Part shown: one piece after another, positions 7,741 through 13,918 of the stretch
Layout of the letters: every line of letters begins with the position of its first letter
Numbering within the stretch: position 1 is the first letter of the stretch
Virus record (IMG/VR): IMGVR_UViG_3300042924_006566
Location: 62,001-126,000 of that record
DNA: 64,000 nucleotides
Reading direction: 5' to 3' (one strand)
From: a virus
Notes under the pieces: model-generated
What the model saw: only the letters and a program-made list of their open reading frames with translations
The model's database searches: none
Told to the model about the DNA's origin: nothing
Program-made: the position numbers and the translations under genes

Positions 7741-7953
7741 TCAACCAAAATCAACTACAAAACCATTAATCGCTTCATATTCAGTAACGATTATATCAAA
7801 CCTGCCATTTAATGCTTTCATAATATTATCCGCAGAATCATCTGGGATATTCTCCAAAAATAGAGAACCATTCTCAAAGTATACCTTAGAACCATTAGTC
7901 CGATGCGGTTCCACTAGATTTAATACTGTAGATTCGAAATTGTATTCCATCAT
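7741..7953 (-). CDS. hypothetical protein, 70 aa
   Basis: ATG at 7953 with AGGAG seven bases upstream; preferred to an in-frame codon at 7971. Acidic, mixed alpha/beta. No motif recognised. Confidence 0.75.
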   Translation of the reverse strand: MMEYNFESTVLNLVEPHRTNGSKVYFENGSLFLENIPDDSADNIMKALNGRFDIIVTEYEAINGFVVDFG

Positions 7954-7954
7954 A

Positions 7955-8143
7955 TTATCTCCTATCCGCAAACCGTTGATTATACACCTGAATCAATTCC
8001 TCATCAGAATAATCCATATAACCACGATGACCATACTTCAAGAATGATTCAATATAGTATATGGGAGAATTCTGTATGGTATCAATATCATCCGATACCA
8101 ATTCTTCAATGTAATGATTTCGAGTTTCCGAAAAAATATCCAT
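7955..8143 (-). CDS. hypothetical protein, 62 aa
   Basis: ATG start, acidic and tyrosine-rich. Ends one base before the next gene's start. Unknown. Confidence 0.75.
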   Translation of the reverse strand: MDIFSETRNHYIEELVSDDIDTIQNSPIYYIESFLKYGHRGYMDYSDEELIQVYNQRFADRR

Positions 8144-8152
8144 GATTAATCC

Positions 8153-8311
8153 TTACCATGAAATGGGATGAATTACTTCCTGCTTACGAAAATAAAATGT
8201 CCGACCATTGGATAACATTTTACCAGTACGGGTGGATGCTTTAATATAATCGTTTCCGTTATAATGAAACAACCGACCAATCCGATATTCTGAGAATTCA
8301 ATTGAATACAT
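8153..8311 (-). CDS. hypothetical protein, 52 aa
   Basis: ATG at 8311, TAA at 8153-8155. Reads as a compact beta-type peptide (IGRLFHYNGNDYIKASTRTG) resembling small SH3-like folds, which is inference only. Its upstream region carries the phased ATTGTGTC repeats. Confidence 0.65.
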   Translation of the reverse strand: MYSIEFSEYRIGRLFHYNGNDYIKASTRTGKMLSNGRTFYFRKQEVIHPISW

Positions 8312-8316
8312 GATTT

Positions 8317-8354
8317 ATTGTGTCAAATTGTGTCAAAAAGTGCAATATTGTGTC
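8317..8354. repeat. three helically phased ATTGTGTC repeats
   Basis: ATTGTGTC begins at 8317, 8327 and 8347, i.e. one and two helical turns apart, within the 139-bp gene-free stretch 8312-8450 and immediately before the ATG at 8311. On the minus strand each reads GACACAAT. Likely a protein-binding array on one face of DNA. Confidence 0.6.
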
Positions 8355-8450
8355 GCGTGGGTTTTCGCAGAATATCGTGGATATTTTGGAGAGTATCCGA
8401 CTTAGTTTCTGTCCGCGAAGGTATTTGATTTATTTTCTGCGGTTTTTCAA

Positions 8451-8633
8451 TTATTCCGCAGTATTATATGCAGCATATTCGTCAATAATCAGAAAATATG
8501 CTTGCTTTTCAATATCCGTCAGAGTATCACGCTGCAGAAAATGGTCCATTAATTCAATGGTTTCCATAAATGTCTCAGTATTATGGTTAATACTGAATTT
8601 TCCCATAATATGTTGCGCCGTTTGAATATCCAT
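8451..8633 (-). CDS. hypothetical protein, 60 aa
   Basis: ATG-start helical protein, Met-rich near the N-terminus. Promoter at 8667-8694. No recognised family. Confidence 0.75.
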   Translation of the reverse strand: MDIQTAQHIMGKFSINHNTETFMETIELMDHFLQRDTLTDIEKQAYFLIIDEYAAYNTAE

Positions 8634-8666
8634 GGAATATCTCCGCTGTTGAATTTCAATGGTCGG

Positions 8667-8694
8667 ACTGTACAGGTTCTGGTGGGTTTGTCAA
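8667..8694 (-). promoter_or_regulatory. sigma70-type promoter
   Basis: Minus strand TTGACA (8694-8689), 16-bp spacer, TACAGT (8672-8667), serving the 60-residue gene. Confidence 0.8.
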
Positions 8695-8740
8695 GCGCTG
8701 TGTGAAATGTTGACCGGTTTACTGGGTATTGGGTGGCTGG

Positions 8741-8770
8741 TTGCCATTGTCCGTTCCCGTATGATATAAT
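8741..8770 (+). promoter_or_regulatory. rightward sigma70-type promoter
   Basis: TTGCCA (8741-8746), 18-bp spacer, extended -10 TGATATAAT (TATAAT at 8765-8770). It fires into 8777 onward, where no gene follows, so a small RNA or very short message is the likely product. Confidence 0.6.
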
Positions 8771-8811
8771 GGTCCAAACGTGCGCGGCCGGAAACATATA
8801 GCAGGCAGGGG

Positions 8812-8852
8812 TGGATTAGAGCTCCGGCTTTTCCGATTGCTATGAAGCCATT
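8812..8852. repeat. 41-bp direct repeat, copy 1 (leader element)
   Basis: Matches 9415-9455 with one mismatch. Lies in the 322-bp stretch 8634-8955, where I see no convincing gene but three promoters. On the minus strand it forms the first transcribed bases below the promoter at 8850-8877 and contains a GGCTT/AAGCC hairpin. Confidence 0.75.
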
Positions 8853-8877
8853 CTAAGCGATCCACGGAAAATGGCAA
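8850..8877 (-). promoter_or_regulatory. sigma70-type promoter
   Basis: Minus strand TTGCCA (8877-8872), 16-bp spacer, TAGAAT (8855-8850). The palindrome GTTGCTAAAAAACAAC is at 8896-8911. The transcript would begin inside the 41-bp repeat. Confidence 0.75.
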
Positions 8878-8937
8878 GCACTACCCCTAGTGTCCGTTGC
8901 TAAAAAACAACCAAAATCCTCGAGGTTTTCGCATAGC

Positions 8938-8957
8938 AAGCACTATAGGTAGTGCTT
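8938..8957. terminator. 8-bp inverted repeat after the 118-aa gene
   Basis: AAGCACTA-N4-TAGTGCTT straddles the stop codon of the leftward gene ending at 8956. A second palindrome (CCTCGAGG within AAAA/TTTT flanks) follows at about 8913-8929. Either could end leftward transcripts; neither has a long U run directly after it. Confidence 0.45.
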
Positions 8958-9312
8958 AGGGCTTCCGCAGGTAACCGAAAGGTACGCCGAGGTTCCACTC
9001 CAGGAATTCGGTGTCGCCATGGGTCTGGTACGCCTCATCCAACCAACGGATGGCCATGGCACGGTCCTTGGCGCCGCATTGGATCAGCTGGGCAATCCTG
9101 TCCTCCAGCCGTGCGATACAGGTCCGGTGGTTGGCCGCCTCCTGTTCCATGGCCAGCTGCATATGAGCAGCCAAGCGGTCCCACTCCGACTGCTTTTCGG
9201 CATCGGTGGAGGTTTCCCAGGTTCTCCAGAAGGACTCGCTGGGGCGGAAGCCATAGGCGTCCTTGTGGAGGTCAGAGACCAGGTCATCGCTGAAGGTGTA
9301 TTGTGTTTCCAT
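8956..9312 (-). CDS. conserved early phage protein, 118 aa
   Basis: Begins METQYTFSDDLVSDLHKDAYG and contains RPSESFWRTW, a signature I recognise from early proteins of many unrelated phages; function unknown. The ATG at 9312 is preferred to the one at 9321, because the -10 box (9325-9320) overlaps the latter. The mRNA would then start at or next to the ATG, i.e. nearly leaderless. GC-rich compared with the genome. Confidence 0.85.
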   Translation of the reverse strand: METQYTFSDDLVSDLHKDAYGFRPSESFWRTWETSTDAEKQSEWDRLAAHMQLAMEQEAANHRTCIARLEDRIAQLIQCGAKDRAMAIRWLDEAYQTHGDTEFLEWNLGVPFGYLRKP

Positions 9313-9319
9313 GCTTTGC

Positions 9320-9347
9320 ATTGTGACAGAACCAGTGGAAATGGCAA
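9320..9347 (-). promoter_or_regulatory. sigma70-type promoter, nearly leaderless
   Basis: Minus strand TTGCCA (9347-9342), 16-bp spacer, CACAAT (9325-9320), only 7 bases above the ATG at 9312. Confidence 0.65.
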
Positions 9348-9414
9348 GCGTCTGACCATTGGAAATTCTAATCGCCGGCGCAGGACTGATAGCCGTGGAT
9401 CCAACGCGCAGGTC

Positions 9415-9455
9415 TGGATTAGAGCTCCGGCTTCTCCGATTGCTATGAAGCCATT
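9415..9455. repeat. 41-bp direct repeat, copy 2 (leader element)
   Basis: Second copy of 8812-8852, again adjoining a leftward -10 box (9453-9458). It opens a roughly 130-nt leader above the 118-aa gene. Stretch 9348-9580 otherwise holds promoters and no gene. Confidence 0.75.
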
Positions 9456-9480
9456 ATACCACTCCGAGAGCCCAAGGCAA
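9453..9480 (-). promoter_or_regulatory. sigma70-type promoter, extended -10
   Basis: Minus strand TTGCCT (9480-9475), 16-bp spacer, TGGTATAAT (TATAAT 9458-9453). Divergent to the rightward promoter at 9527-9554, with the palindrome GTTGCTTTTGTGCAAC (9511-9526) between them. Confidence 0.8.
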
Positions 9481-9526
9481 GCCACATGCAATAGTTGACC
9501 GGCCTGTAGTGTTGCTTTTGTGCAAC

Positions 9527-9554
9527 TTGCCATCCTCTGTGGTTCTGGTACAGT
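9527..9554 (+). promoter_or_regulatory. rightward sigma70-type promoter
   Basis: TTGCCA (9527-9532), 16-bp spacer ending in TGG, TACAGT (9549-9554). Drives the 45-aa gene at 9581. Confidence 0.75.
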
Positions 9555-9580
9555 CCAAACATTGACAAACGGACAAAGCA

Positions 9581-9718
9581 ATGCGATTCATTCTAGGCTT
9601 CATTTTCGGGATTGTGGCTGCCAATATTGGCTTGACCCCCATGGCTCAGGCCCTGGACCGCTTGATTTTAACATCGGAGGTTGCCATTCAGCAAGCCGCC
9701 AAGCCCCAGGGCAAATAA
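9581..9718 (+). CDS. small membrane or exported protein, 45 aa
   Basis: ATG at 9581, TAA at 9716-9718. Residues 2-24 form a hydrophobic helix or signal peptide (IMAQA-like end), followed by a short polar tail. Weak ribosome site (GGACAAAG). First gene of the rightward early block. Confidence 0.6.
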   Translation: MRFILGFIFGIVAANIGLTPMAQALDRLILTSEVAIQQAAKPQGK

Positions 9719-9742
9719 CATACCGGAACGGTCAACTACCGC

Positions 9743-9770
9743 TTGACATTCCTACCACTTCTGGTATACT
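9743..9770 (+). promoter_or_regulatory. rightward sigma70-type promoter, extended -10
   Basis: TTGACA (9743-9748), 16-bp spacer, TGGTATACT (TATACT 9765-9770). Its leader shares ATTCCATCGTAAACA and AAAGGAAAGCAAATGAG with the cassette at 10915-10981. Confidence 0.85.
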
Positions 9771-9798
9771 GTATTCCATCGTAAACAAAGGAAAGCAA

Positions 9799-10011
9799 AT
9801 GAGCTACAACGGTTGGTCCAATTATGAAACCTGGTCGGTAAATGTCTGGTATAATCCAGAATCCCGTGAGGATGTGCATTTCATCCGTGATATGATCGAG
9901 GAGCAATATGATGCCATGCCGAATGGTTTTCTGAAGGACCAAATTAATATCACCGCTATTAATTGGGACGAATTGCTCGAGCATTTTGAAGAAGAAACCG
10001 AGGAAGAATAA
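9799..10011 (+). CDS. conserved phage protein, 70 aa (GWSNYETW family)
   Basis: Starts MSYNGWSNYETWSVNVWY, the well-known start of a small family found in many phages, function unknown. AAAGGAAAG precedes the ATG at 9799. Acidic tail (EEETEEE). TAATG overlap with the next gene. Confidence 0.85.
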   Translation: MSYNGWSNYETWSVNVWYNPESREDVHFIRDMIEEQYDAMPNGFLKDQINITAINWDELLEHFEEETEEE

Positions 10012-10160
10012 TGGCTGAATTTACTGATTTGATGGATATGGTTATTGACCAAATTGTGGAAGATATTGACCGTGGTGATTTGACCGCTATTGTCGAATTG
10101 CTCAGCAATATTCCCGAAGAAAATCTCCGTGCTTTTCTTTCAGAGGTTACTAATGGCTAA
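10011..10160 (+). CDS. small acidic protein, 49 aa
   Basis: ATG overlaps the previous stop. Helical and acidic (DMVIDQIVEDID). Translated by coupling with its neighbours. Function unknown. Confidence 0.7.
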   Translation: MAEFTDLMDMVIDQIVEDIDRGDLTAIVELLSNIPEENLRAFLSEVTNG

Positions 10161-10338
10161 ATCTAATATACTTTCACAATATACCAATGCCGATGGAGTA
10201 TTGGTTACAGTATTCAAGCCACGCAGGCCGCGCCAGTCCGAGAAAACCTGGATTACCGGTGCAAAATGGTCGGTGGCAAACCTTGGTCGGAAAGCCATTG
10301 GTCTCCGGGATGCTGGTCTGGTCCATGCGAAAGGCTGA
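10153..10338 (+). CDS. small basic protein, 61 aa
   Basis: ATG at 10153 within the end of the preceding gene. Basic centre (FKPRRPRQSEKTW) and W/R-rich; may bind nucleic acid. Its TGA is the first half of the GACC-N5-GGTC motif at 10337-10349. Confidence 0.75.
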   Translation: MAKSNILSQYTNADGVLVTVFKPRRPRQSEKTWITGAKWSVANLGRKAIGLRDAGLVHAKG

Positions 10339-10366
10339 CCAATCCGGTCGACTTTTCCAATAACGC

Positions 10367-10394
10367 TTGACAATCCGTCCACTTCTGGTATACT
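10367..10394 (+). promoter_or_regulatory. rightward sigma70-type promoter, extended -10
   Basis: TTGACA (10367-10372), 16-bp spacer, TGGTATACT (TATACT 10389-10394); GACC-N5-GGTC at 10337-10349 lies 17 bp upstream. Confidence 0.85.
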
Positions 10395-10422
10395 TGCTTT
10401 CATAGATTGATAAGGAAACCAA

Positions 10423-10530
10423 ATGAACGAAAAGTACCAAACCAATGAAACGCTGTTCCTCCTGGCTTCTGTCGCCACTGGTATCAGTCTCGGCTTTGCA
10501 ATTATCGCAATTATTGAGCTGATGAAATGA
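10423..10530 (+). CDS. single-span membrane peptide, 35 aa
   Basis: ATG at 10423 after AAGGAAACC. Residues 11-31 are one hydrophobic helix. ATGA overlap with a second membrane peptide suggests the two are made together. Confidence 0.7.
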   Translation: MNEKYQTNETLFLLASVATGISLGFAIIAIIELMK

Positions 10531-10622
10531 ATCAAACCACCACTTTTTCCGATTATCTCGGTGCTATTGGCCTTGCTTTGGCAGTAGCGCTTCCCTTTGT
10601 TCCGTTTTTCTTCCCCCTTTGA
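10527..10622 (+). CDS. single-span membrane peptide, 31 aa
   Basis: ATG overlaps the stop of the preceding peptide. Residues 11-31 are hydrophobic with an FFFP end. Paired with its neighbour; possible inner-membrane effectors. Confidence 0.65.
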   Translation: MNQTTTFSDYLGAIGLALAVALPFVPFFFPL

Positions 10623-10633
10623 AAGGTAATATT

Positions 10634-10846
10634 ATGTCCACCGAAGCTCTTCAAACCCAATTAGACTCCATTAATTCTGCCATTAAGTCGGAATTGGACA
10701 CGGCTCTGGATGCACTGCTCGCTGCCAAGGCTGCTGTGCAAGCCGCCAAGGCTGCCGAAAAGCGGAAAGCTGAAGGCGCCAAGGCTGTCCGGAAGCTCAT
10801 GCGTGAGCTCAATCTAACCACTGCTGACCTAACCGATGCAGCCTAA
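10634..10846 (+). CDS. helical Ala-rich protein, 70 aa
   Basis: ATG at 10634 with GAAAGG upstream; an in-frame TTG at 10619 lies before that site and is rejected. A Lys/Ala-rich coiled-coil-like helix spans about residues 18-55. Unknown function. Confidence 0.75.
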   Translation: MSTEALQTQLDSINSAIKSELDTALDALLAAKAAVQAAKAAEKRKAEGAKAVRKLMRELNLTTADLTDAA

Positions 10847-10914
10847 CACAAACCCGACTCCAAGGCAACCAGCCACCGAAGAACCACCGGAAAGGTCAAG
10901 TATTCCATGGATGG

Positions 10915-10942
10915 TTGCCATCCTCCTTGGTTCTGGTACACT
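10915..10942 (+). promoter_or_regulatory. rightward sigma70-type promoter
   Basis: TTGCCA (10915-10920), 16-bp spacer ending TGG, TACACT (10937-10942), followed by the leader shared with 9771-9801. Confidence 0.75.
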
Positions 10943-10978
10943 GCATTCCATCGTAAACAGTAAAACAAAGGAAAGCAA

Positions 10979-11203
10979 ATGAGCAAGGCATACGATAAGC
11001 GCTATGAGTTGGCAGACAAGCTGACCGATGAGCTGGTGGAATTGGTCAAGGCCAAAGGCGAAAAGTATTCCAGCGACCGCGGTGATGCTTATGCATACGC
11101 CACTGGATACATTCGAAGCGTGCTGCAGTCCGTAGCGGCTCAGAGTCCGGCTGCCATGGAACGCCTTGAGCAGACGCTGCGAGCTGCTCGCTGGCAAGGC
11201 TGA
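10979..11203 (+). CDS. hypothetical protein, 74 aa
   Basis: AAAGGAAAGCAA before ATG at 10979. Helical, Lys/Glu/Ala-rich, GC-rich codons. Followed by a textbook terminator. Function unknown. Confidence 0.8.
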   Translation: MSKAYDKRYELADKLTDELVELVKAKGEKYSSDRGDAYAYATGYIRSVLQSVAAQSPAAMERLEQTLRAARWQG

Positions 11204-11208
11204 TAGCG

Positions 11209-11233
11209 GCAGAGCTTCGGCTCTGCTTTTTTT
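11209..11233 (+). terminator. intrinsic terminator
   Basis: GCAGAGC-TTCG-GCTCTGC then seven Ts. Ends the rightward early block. Confidence 0.9.
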
Positions 11234-11410
11234 CGACTATTGGATGGAGGATGCGGGGCCATGGGGAGCGGCGTTAGCTAAAAAAGCTCCACCAGGTCAA
11301 ACTCTTTTTTCCAATTTTTTATTTTTCCAGCCCCTCCAAGAGGATTTCGATTTTTTACTTTTCGTAATCCTAAAATTTTTTTCTCGGAGCTCCCATGATT
11401 CCTGACTATA

Positions 11411-11430
11411 TATTAGTATAAACACTAATA
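11411..11430 (+). promoter_or_regulatory. inverted repeat over a ribosome site
   Basis: Perfect 7-bp arms (TATTAGT / ACTAATA, 6-nt loop) ending one base before GGAG of the next gene. Stretch 11234-11442 otherwise shows only T-rich runs and a GGAGC/GCTCC hairpin near 11262-11287. The repeat could be an operator or a translational control hairpin. Confidence 0.45.
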
Positions 11431-11442
11431 TGGAGTTATCAA

Positions 11443-11619
11443 ATGGGTTTCATTATCTTTTTCTTACTATCTTACATTTTTCTTATCGTCGGAATTTACT
11501 TTTTCGCTGACGATAAATCGGACCTTGAGAGGTTTTTGGAAACAAAAAATCTTTCAAGTCCTGCAGAAGTTGAGTACTGGGTTCGCCGTTATGGTCAGAA
11601 GTCTCAGTCACTGTTTTAA
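11443..11619 (+). CDS. membrane-anchored small protein, 58 aa
   Basis: ATG at 11443 with GGAG eight bases upstream. Residues 2-22 form a strong transmembrane helix, then an acidic/basic cytoplasmic or periplasmic tail. Its last 137 bases overlap, in antisense, the gene on the other strand. Confidence 0.65.
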   Translation: MGFIIFFLLSYIFLIVGIYFFADDKSDLERFLETKNLSSPAEVEYWVRRYGQKSQSLF

Positions 11620-11707
11620 ACATTCTCTTTCTACAGATAGAACAGTTCATATCATAGTAGACTTCCGATAGATTTTCACTTTCACAGTAGTTGCAGGTGT
11701 CTTTCAT
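11483..11707 (-). CDS. zinc-ribbon protein, 74 aa
   Basis: CxxC at residues 5-8 and CxxC at 22-25, a typical small zinc ribbon, followed by a basic tail (YRQRKSKFRR). Start ATG at 11707 with weak GAAAG. The C-terminal half is antisense to the 11443-11619 gene, so one of the two tails may be fortuitous. Confidence 0.6.
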   Translation of the reverse strand: MKDTCNYCESENLSEVYYDMNCSICRKRMFKTVTETSDHNGEPSTQLLQDLKDFLFPKTSQGPIYRQRKSKFRR

Positions 11708-11723
11708 ATAATTATCTTTCAGT

Positions 11724-11945
11724 CTAAAGTTTGAAATGTTCTTTGACTGAAATCACACTGGCTTTGATGGTTGCACTCATCAATCCGTAATCATATGAAG
11801 TGTATGCAAAGTGTTTGGGAGTCATTTCAACGGCTTTCAAACACTCTTGTATAATCTCACGAGCAAATGCATCATGATTAACTTGTTTAACACCCATGCA
11901 TTCGATGGTGTTTCTATCAAGGATTTGTTGAATTTTCTCATTCAT
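11724..11945 (-). CDS. hypothetical protein, 73 aa
   Basis: ATG at 11945 follows CAGGTG; longer in-frame starts overlap the upstream membrane gene. Helical. Resembles unnamed T4-like phage proteins with an EIIQECLKAVEM segment. Confidence 0.75.
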   Translation of the reverse strand: MNEKIQQILDRNTIECMGVKQVNHDAFAREIIQECLKAVEMTPKHFAYTSYDYGLMSATIKASVISVKEHFKL

Positions 11946-12133
11946 AAGTTCACCTGCAAATAAAAATAAAGCGCAACGACAATAAAATAACCCACAACTT
12001 GCAACCACAAACTCTTTGGATTGCCAATTGTGGAAATTGATGAAAGTGTATAGAGCATTCCCAAGACGAAACTAAAAAGATTCAGTGCGGGTAGAGAAAT
12101 CATCAAGAAATTGTGCAATGTATTGGATTCCAT
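11942..12133 (-). CDS. membrane protein, 63 aa
   Basis: GGAG seven bases before ATG. Two hydrophobic segments (about 8-30 and 44-61). ATGA overlap with the next gene. Confidence 0.75.
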   Translation of the reverse strand: MESNTLHNFLMISLPALNLFSFVLGMLYTLSSISTIGNPKSLWLQVVGYFIVVALYFYLQVNL

Positions 12134-12162
12134 TGGAGAGCTCCGGAAGCGCTTGAAAACAC

Positions 12163-12618
12163 TCAGTTATAATTATAATGCTTCTTGTAGAGACCTTCTA
12201 GAATTTCCATAACCATATCGATAGTCATAGTATTGGATTCATCCAATCTATCCTCTAGTGGTAGAAATTCCCAAGAATTATTCTTTACGTCATACCAGGT
12301 GTATAAACAAACTTCTTCTTTAGGACGATGGATGAGACACCAAGGAGTTTGGTCGTGTTCAGGGAAAACAAACCCCTCAGTAAGTGCGTCTTTGTGAATG
12401 AAGATGGCGTATGATTCCATATTCTTGTCGCCACCTTCTTCATATCTGTACTCACCATTTTCATCCATTTCTTCCAAATCACCATGACCATCAAAAATGA
12501 TTTTCACTTCAGGATCATCAGAGATATCAACACCAATCATAAGATCATCTGGATCTCTCCATGAAGTTTCCATGAAAGCCTGAAGAATCTCACAATACCG
12601 TTCATAATCATAGTCCAT
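12163..12618 (-). CDS. hypothetical acidic protein, 151 aa
   Basis: ATG start, strongly acidic throughout (DDPEVKIIFDGHGDLEEMDENG). No motif recognised. Lies directly downstream of pstS. Confidence 0.75.
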   Translation of the reverse strand: MDYDYERYCEILQAFMETSWRDPDDLMIGVDISDDPEVKIIFDGHGDLEEMDENGEYRYEEGGDKNMESYAIFIHKDALTEGFVFPEHDQTPWCLIHRPKEEVCLYTWYDVKNNSWEFLPLEDRLDESNTMTIDMVMEILEGLYKKHYNYN

Positions 12619-12627
12619 AATATTACC

Positions 12628-13614
12628 TTATTTGATTTTTGCCAACTCAGCCTTAATCTTTGGAATCACACTGTCTGCCATGGGCACATAGTCCAGTTCT
12701 TCGGCCATTTTATCACCCTTTTCAAAGGACCACAAGAAGAATTTGATGGCTTCTTGTGCTTTTGCCGGATCAGAACTCTTGAGTGGCATAATGATGAAAG
12801 TTGCACCGGTAATTGGCCAGCTATTCTTTCCTGGTTGGTCGGTCAGGATTTGATAGAAGGATTTATTCCAGTCTGCACCAGCAGCTGCAGCCTTGAATGT
12901 TAGGTCATCAGGTGTTACCCATGTACCTTCACGGTTCTGAACTTGAACCCAATTCATCTTGGCTTGTTTCACATATGCATACTCAACATAACCAATACTT
13001 CCTGGCAATTGGCGGACCAATGCACTTACACCTTCATTACCTTTACCACCAGCACCAACTCTCCAGTTTACAGCCGTGCCCTCACCAACTTGCTCTTTCC
13101 AATCTTTGGAAACTTTACTTAGATAATTTGTCCAAATAAATGTTGTGCCTGAGCCGTCAGCTCTACGGACTGGCATGATTGTTTCGTCCGGAAGATTCAA
13201 ATTAGGATTCAAAGCTTTAATTGCTGCATCATTCCATCTTGTAATCTTACCGAGATAAATGTCGGCAAGAACTGTGCCAGTCAAACGCATTTGTCCTGGC
13301 TGTACAGTTTTCAAATTAACTACGGGAACAACTCCACCAATTACAGTTGGAAATTGCATAACTTCCATAGTCTTGAGTCTATCATCAGTCAATGGCATAT
13401 CACTCGCACCAAATACTACAGTGCGACCTTCAATTTGTTTAATACCTGCGCCAGAGCCAACACTTTGATAATTAATTCTAATTCCAGTTTCTTTATTGTA
13501 AGCATCAGCCCACTTGGCGTACAATGGTGCAGGAAATGTTGCGCCTGCTCCATTCACTTGTGCTTGTGCTGAAACAGCAAATGCTGCCAGTAGTGTCACA
13601 AATAGTTTTTTCAT
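12628..13614 (-). CDS. pstS: phosphate ABC transporter substrate-binding protein PstS
   Basis: A 328-residue full-length PstS. It has a Sec signal peptide (residues 1-18, ending AQA), GAGATFPAP, YQSVGSGAG and the RRADGSGTTF phosphate-binding loop, and a PITGATFIIM segment late on. In the cell it binds periplasmic phosphate and delivers it to PstCAB. The phage carries no pstCAB here, so it must work with the host transporter. Known as an auxiliary metabolic gene in cyanophages; the sequence style here looks betaproteobacterial, suggesting acquisition from such a host (inference). Confidence 0.95.
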   Translation of the reverse strand: MKKLFVTLLAAFAVSAQAQVNGAGATFPAPLYAKWADAYNKETGIRINYQSVGSGAGIKQIEGRTVVFGASDMPLTDDRLKTMEVMQFPTVIGGVVPVVNLKTVQPGQMRLTGTVLADIYLGKITRWNDAAIKALNPNLNLPDETIMPVRRADGSGTTFIWTNYLSKVSKDWKEQVGEGTAVNWRVGAGGKGNEGVSALVRQLPGSIGYVEYAYVKQAKMNWVQVQNREGTWVTPDDLTFKAAAAGADWNKSFYQILTDQPGKNSWPITGATFIIMPLKSSDPAKAQEAIKFFLWSFEKGDKMAEELDYVPMADSVIPKIKAELAKIK

Positions 13615-13642
13615 TTTATCTCCTTAATTTATGTTAAATGTA

Positions 13643-13918
13643 TTAAAGTCCTTGTATTGAGGACCATTTTTTCAACTTCTCTCTTTTCGCTTTTCGAGCA
13701 ACATTAATATTCGTATCGGATACAACACACTTTTCAACCATAATATCAATCATAGCCAGTAAATCACCAACTTCTTCTTCTAATGATTGTTGATTCGTTT
13801 TGTTTGTAATGGGATGAGTAGAATCGATACCAAATCTAAAAACTTTGGAAATTGCTTGAGAGACTTCGGCACATTCTTCTTGTGTGATACAGAAGATTTC
13901 TTTCACTTGATTATTCAT
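13643..13918 (-). CDS. MazG-like nucleotide pyrophosphohydrolase
   Basis: A 91-residue all-alpha protein with QEECAEVSQAISKVFRFG and EEEVGDLLAMIDIM, the paired ExxE/ExxD metal-binding helices of the MazG/all-alpha NTP pyrophosphohydrolase superfamily. Likely cleans up non-canonical NTPs or alters alarmone levels. Eight-base overlap with the gene upstream. Confidence 0.8.
   Translation of the reverse strand: MNNQVKEIFCITQEECAEVSQAISKVFRFGIDSTHPITNKTNQQSLEEEVGDLLAMIDIMVEKCVVSDTNINVARKAKREKLKKWSSIQGL

Noticed and set aside
8549-8797. Leftward 82-codon frame in the 8.6-8.8 kb gap
   Set aside because: Runs through a strong promoter and out of frame into a better gene; residue composition looks random.
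9084-9581. Leftward 165-codon frame across the 9.3-9.5 kb promoters
   Set aside because: Spans three promoters and the 41-bp repeat, and overlaps the conserved 118-residue gene in another frame.
11244-11405. Rightward 53-codon frame after the terminator at 11209
   Set aside because: No ribosome site or promoter, T-rich low-complexity codons; kept as non-coding.
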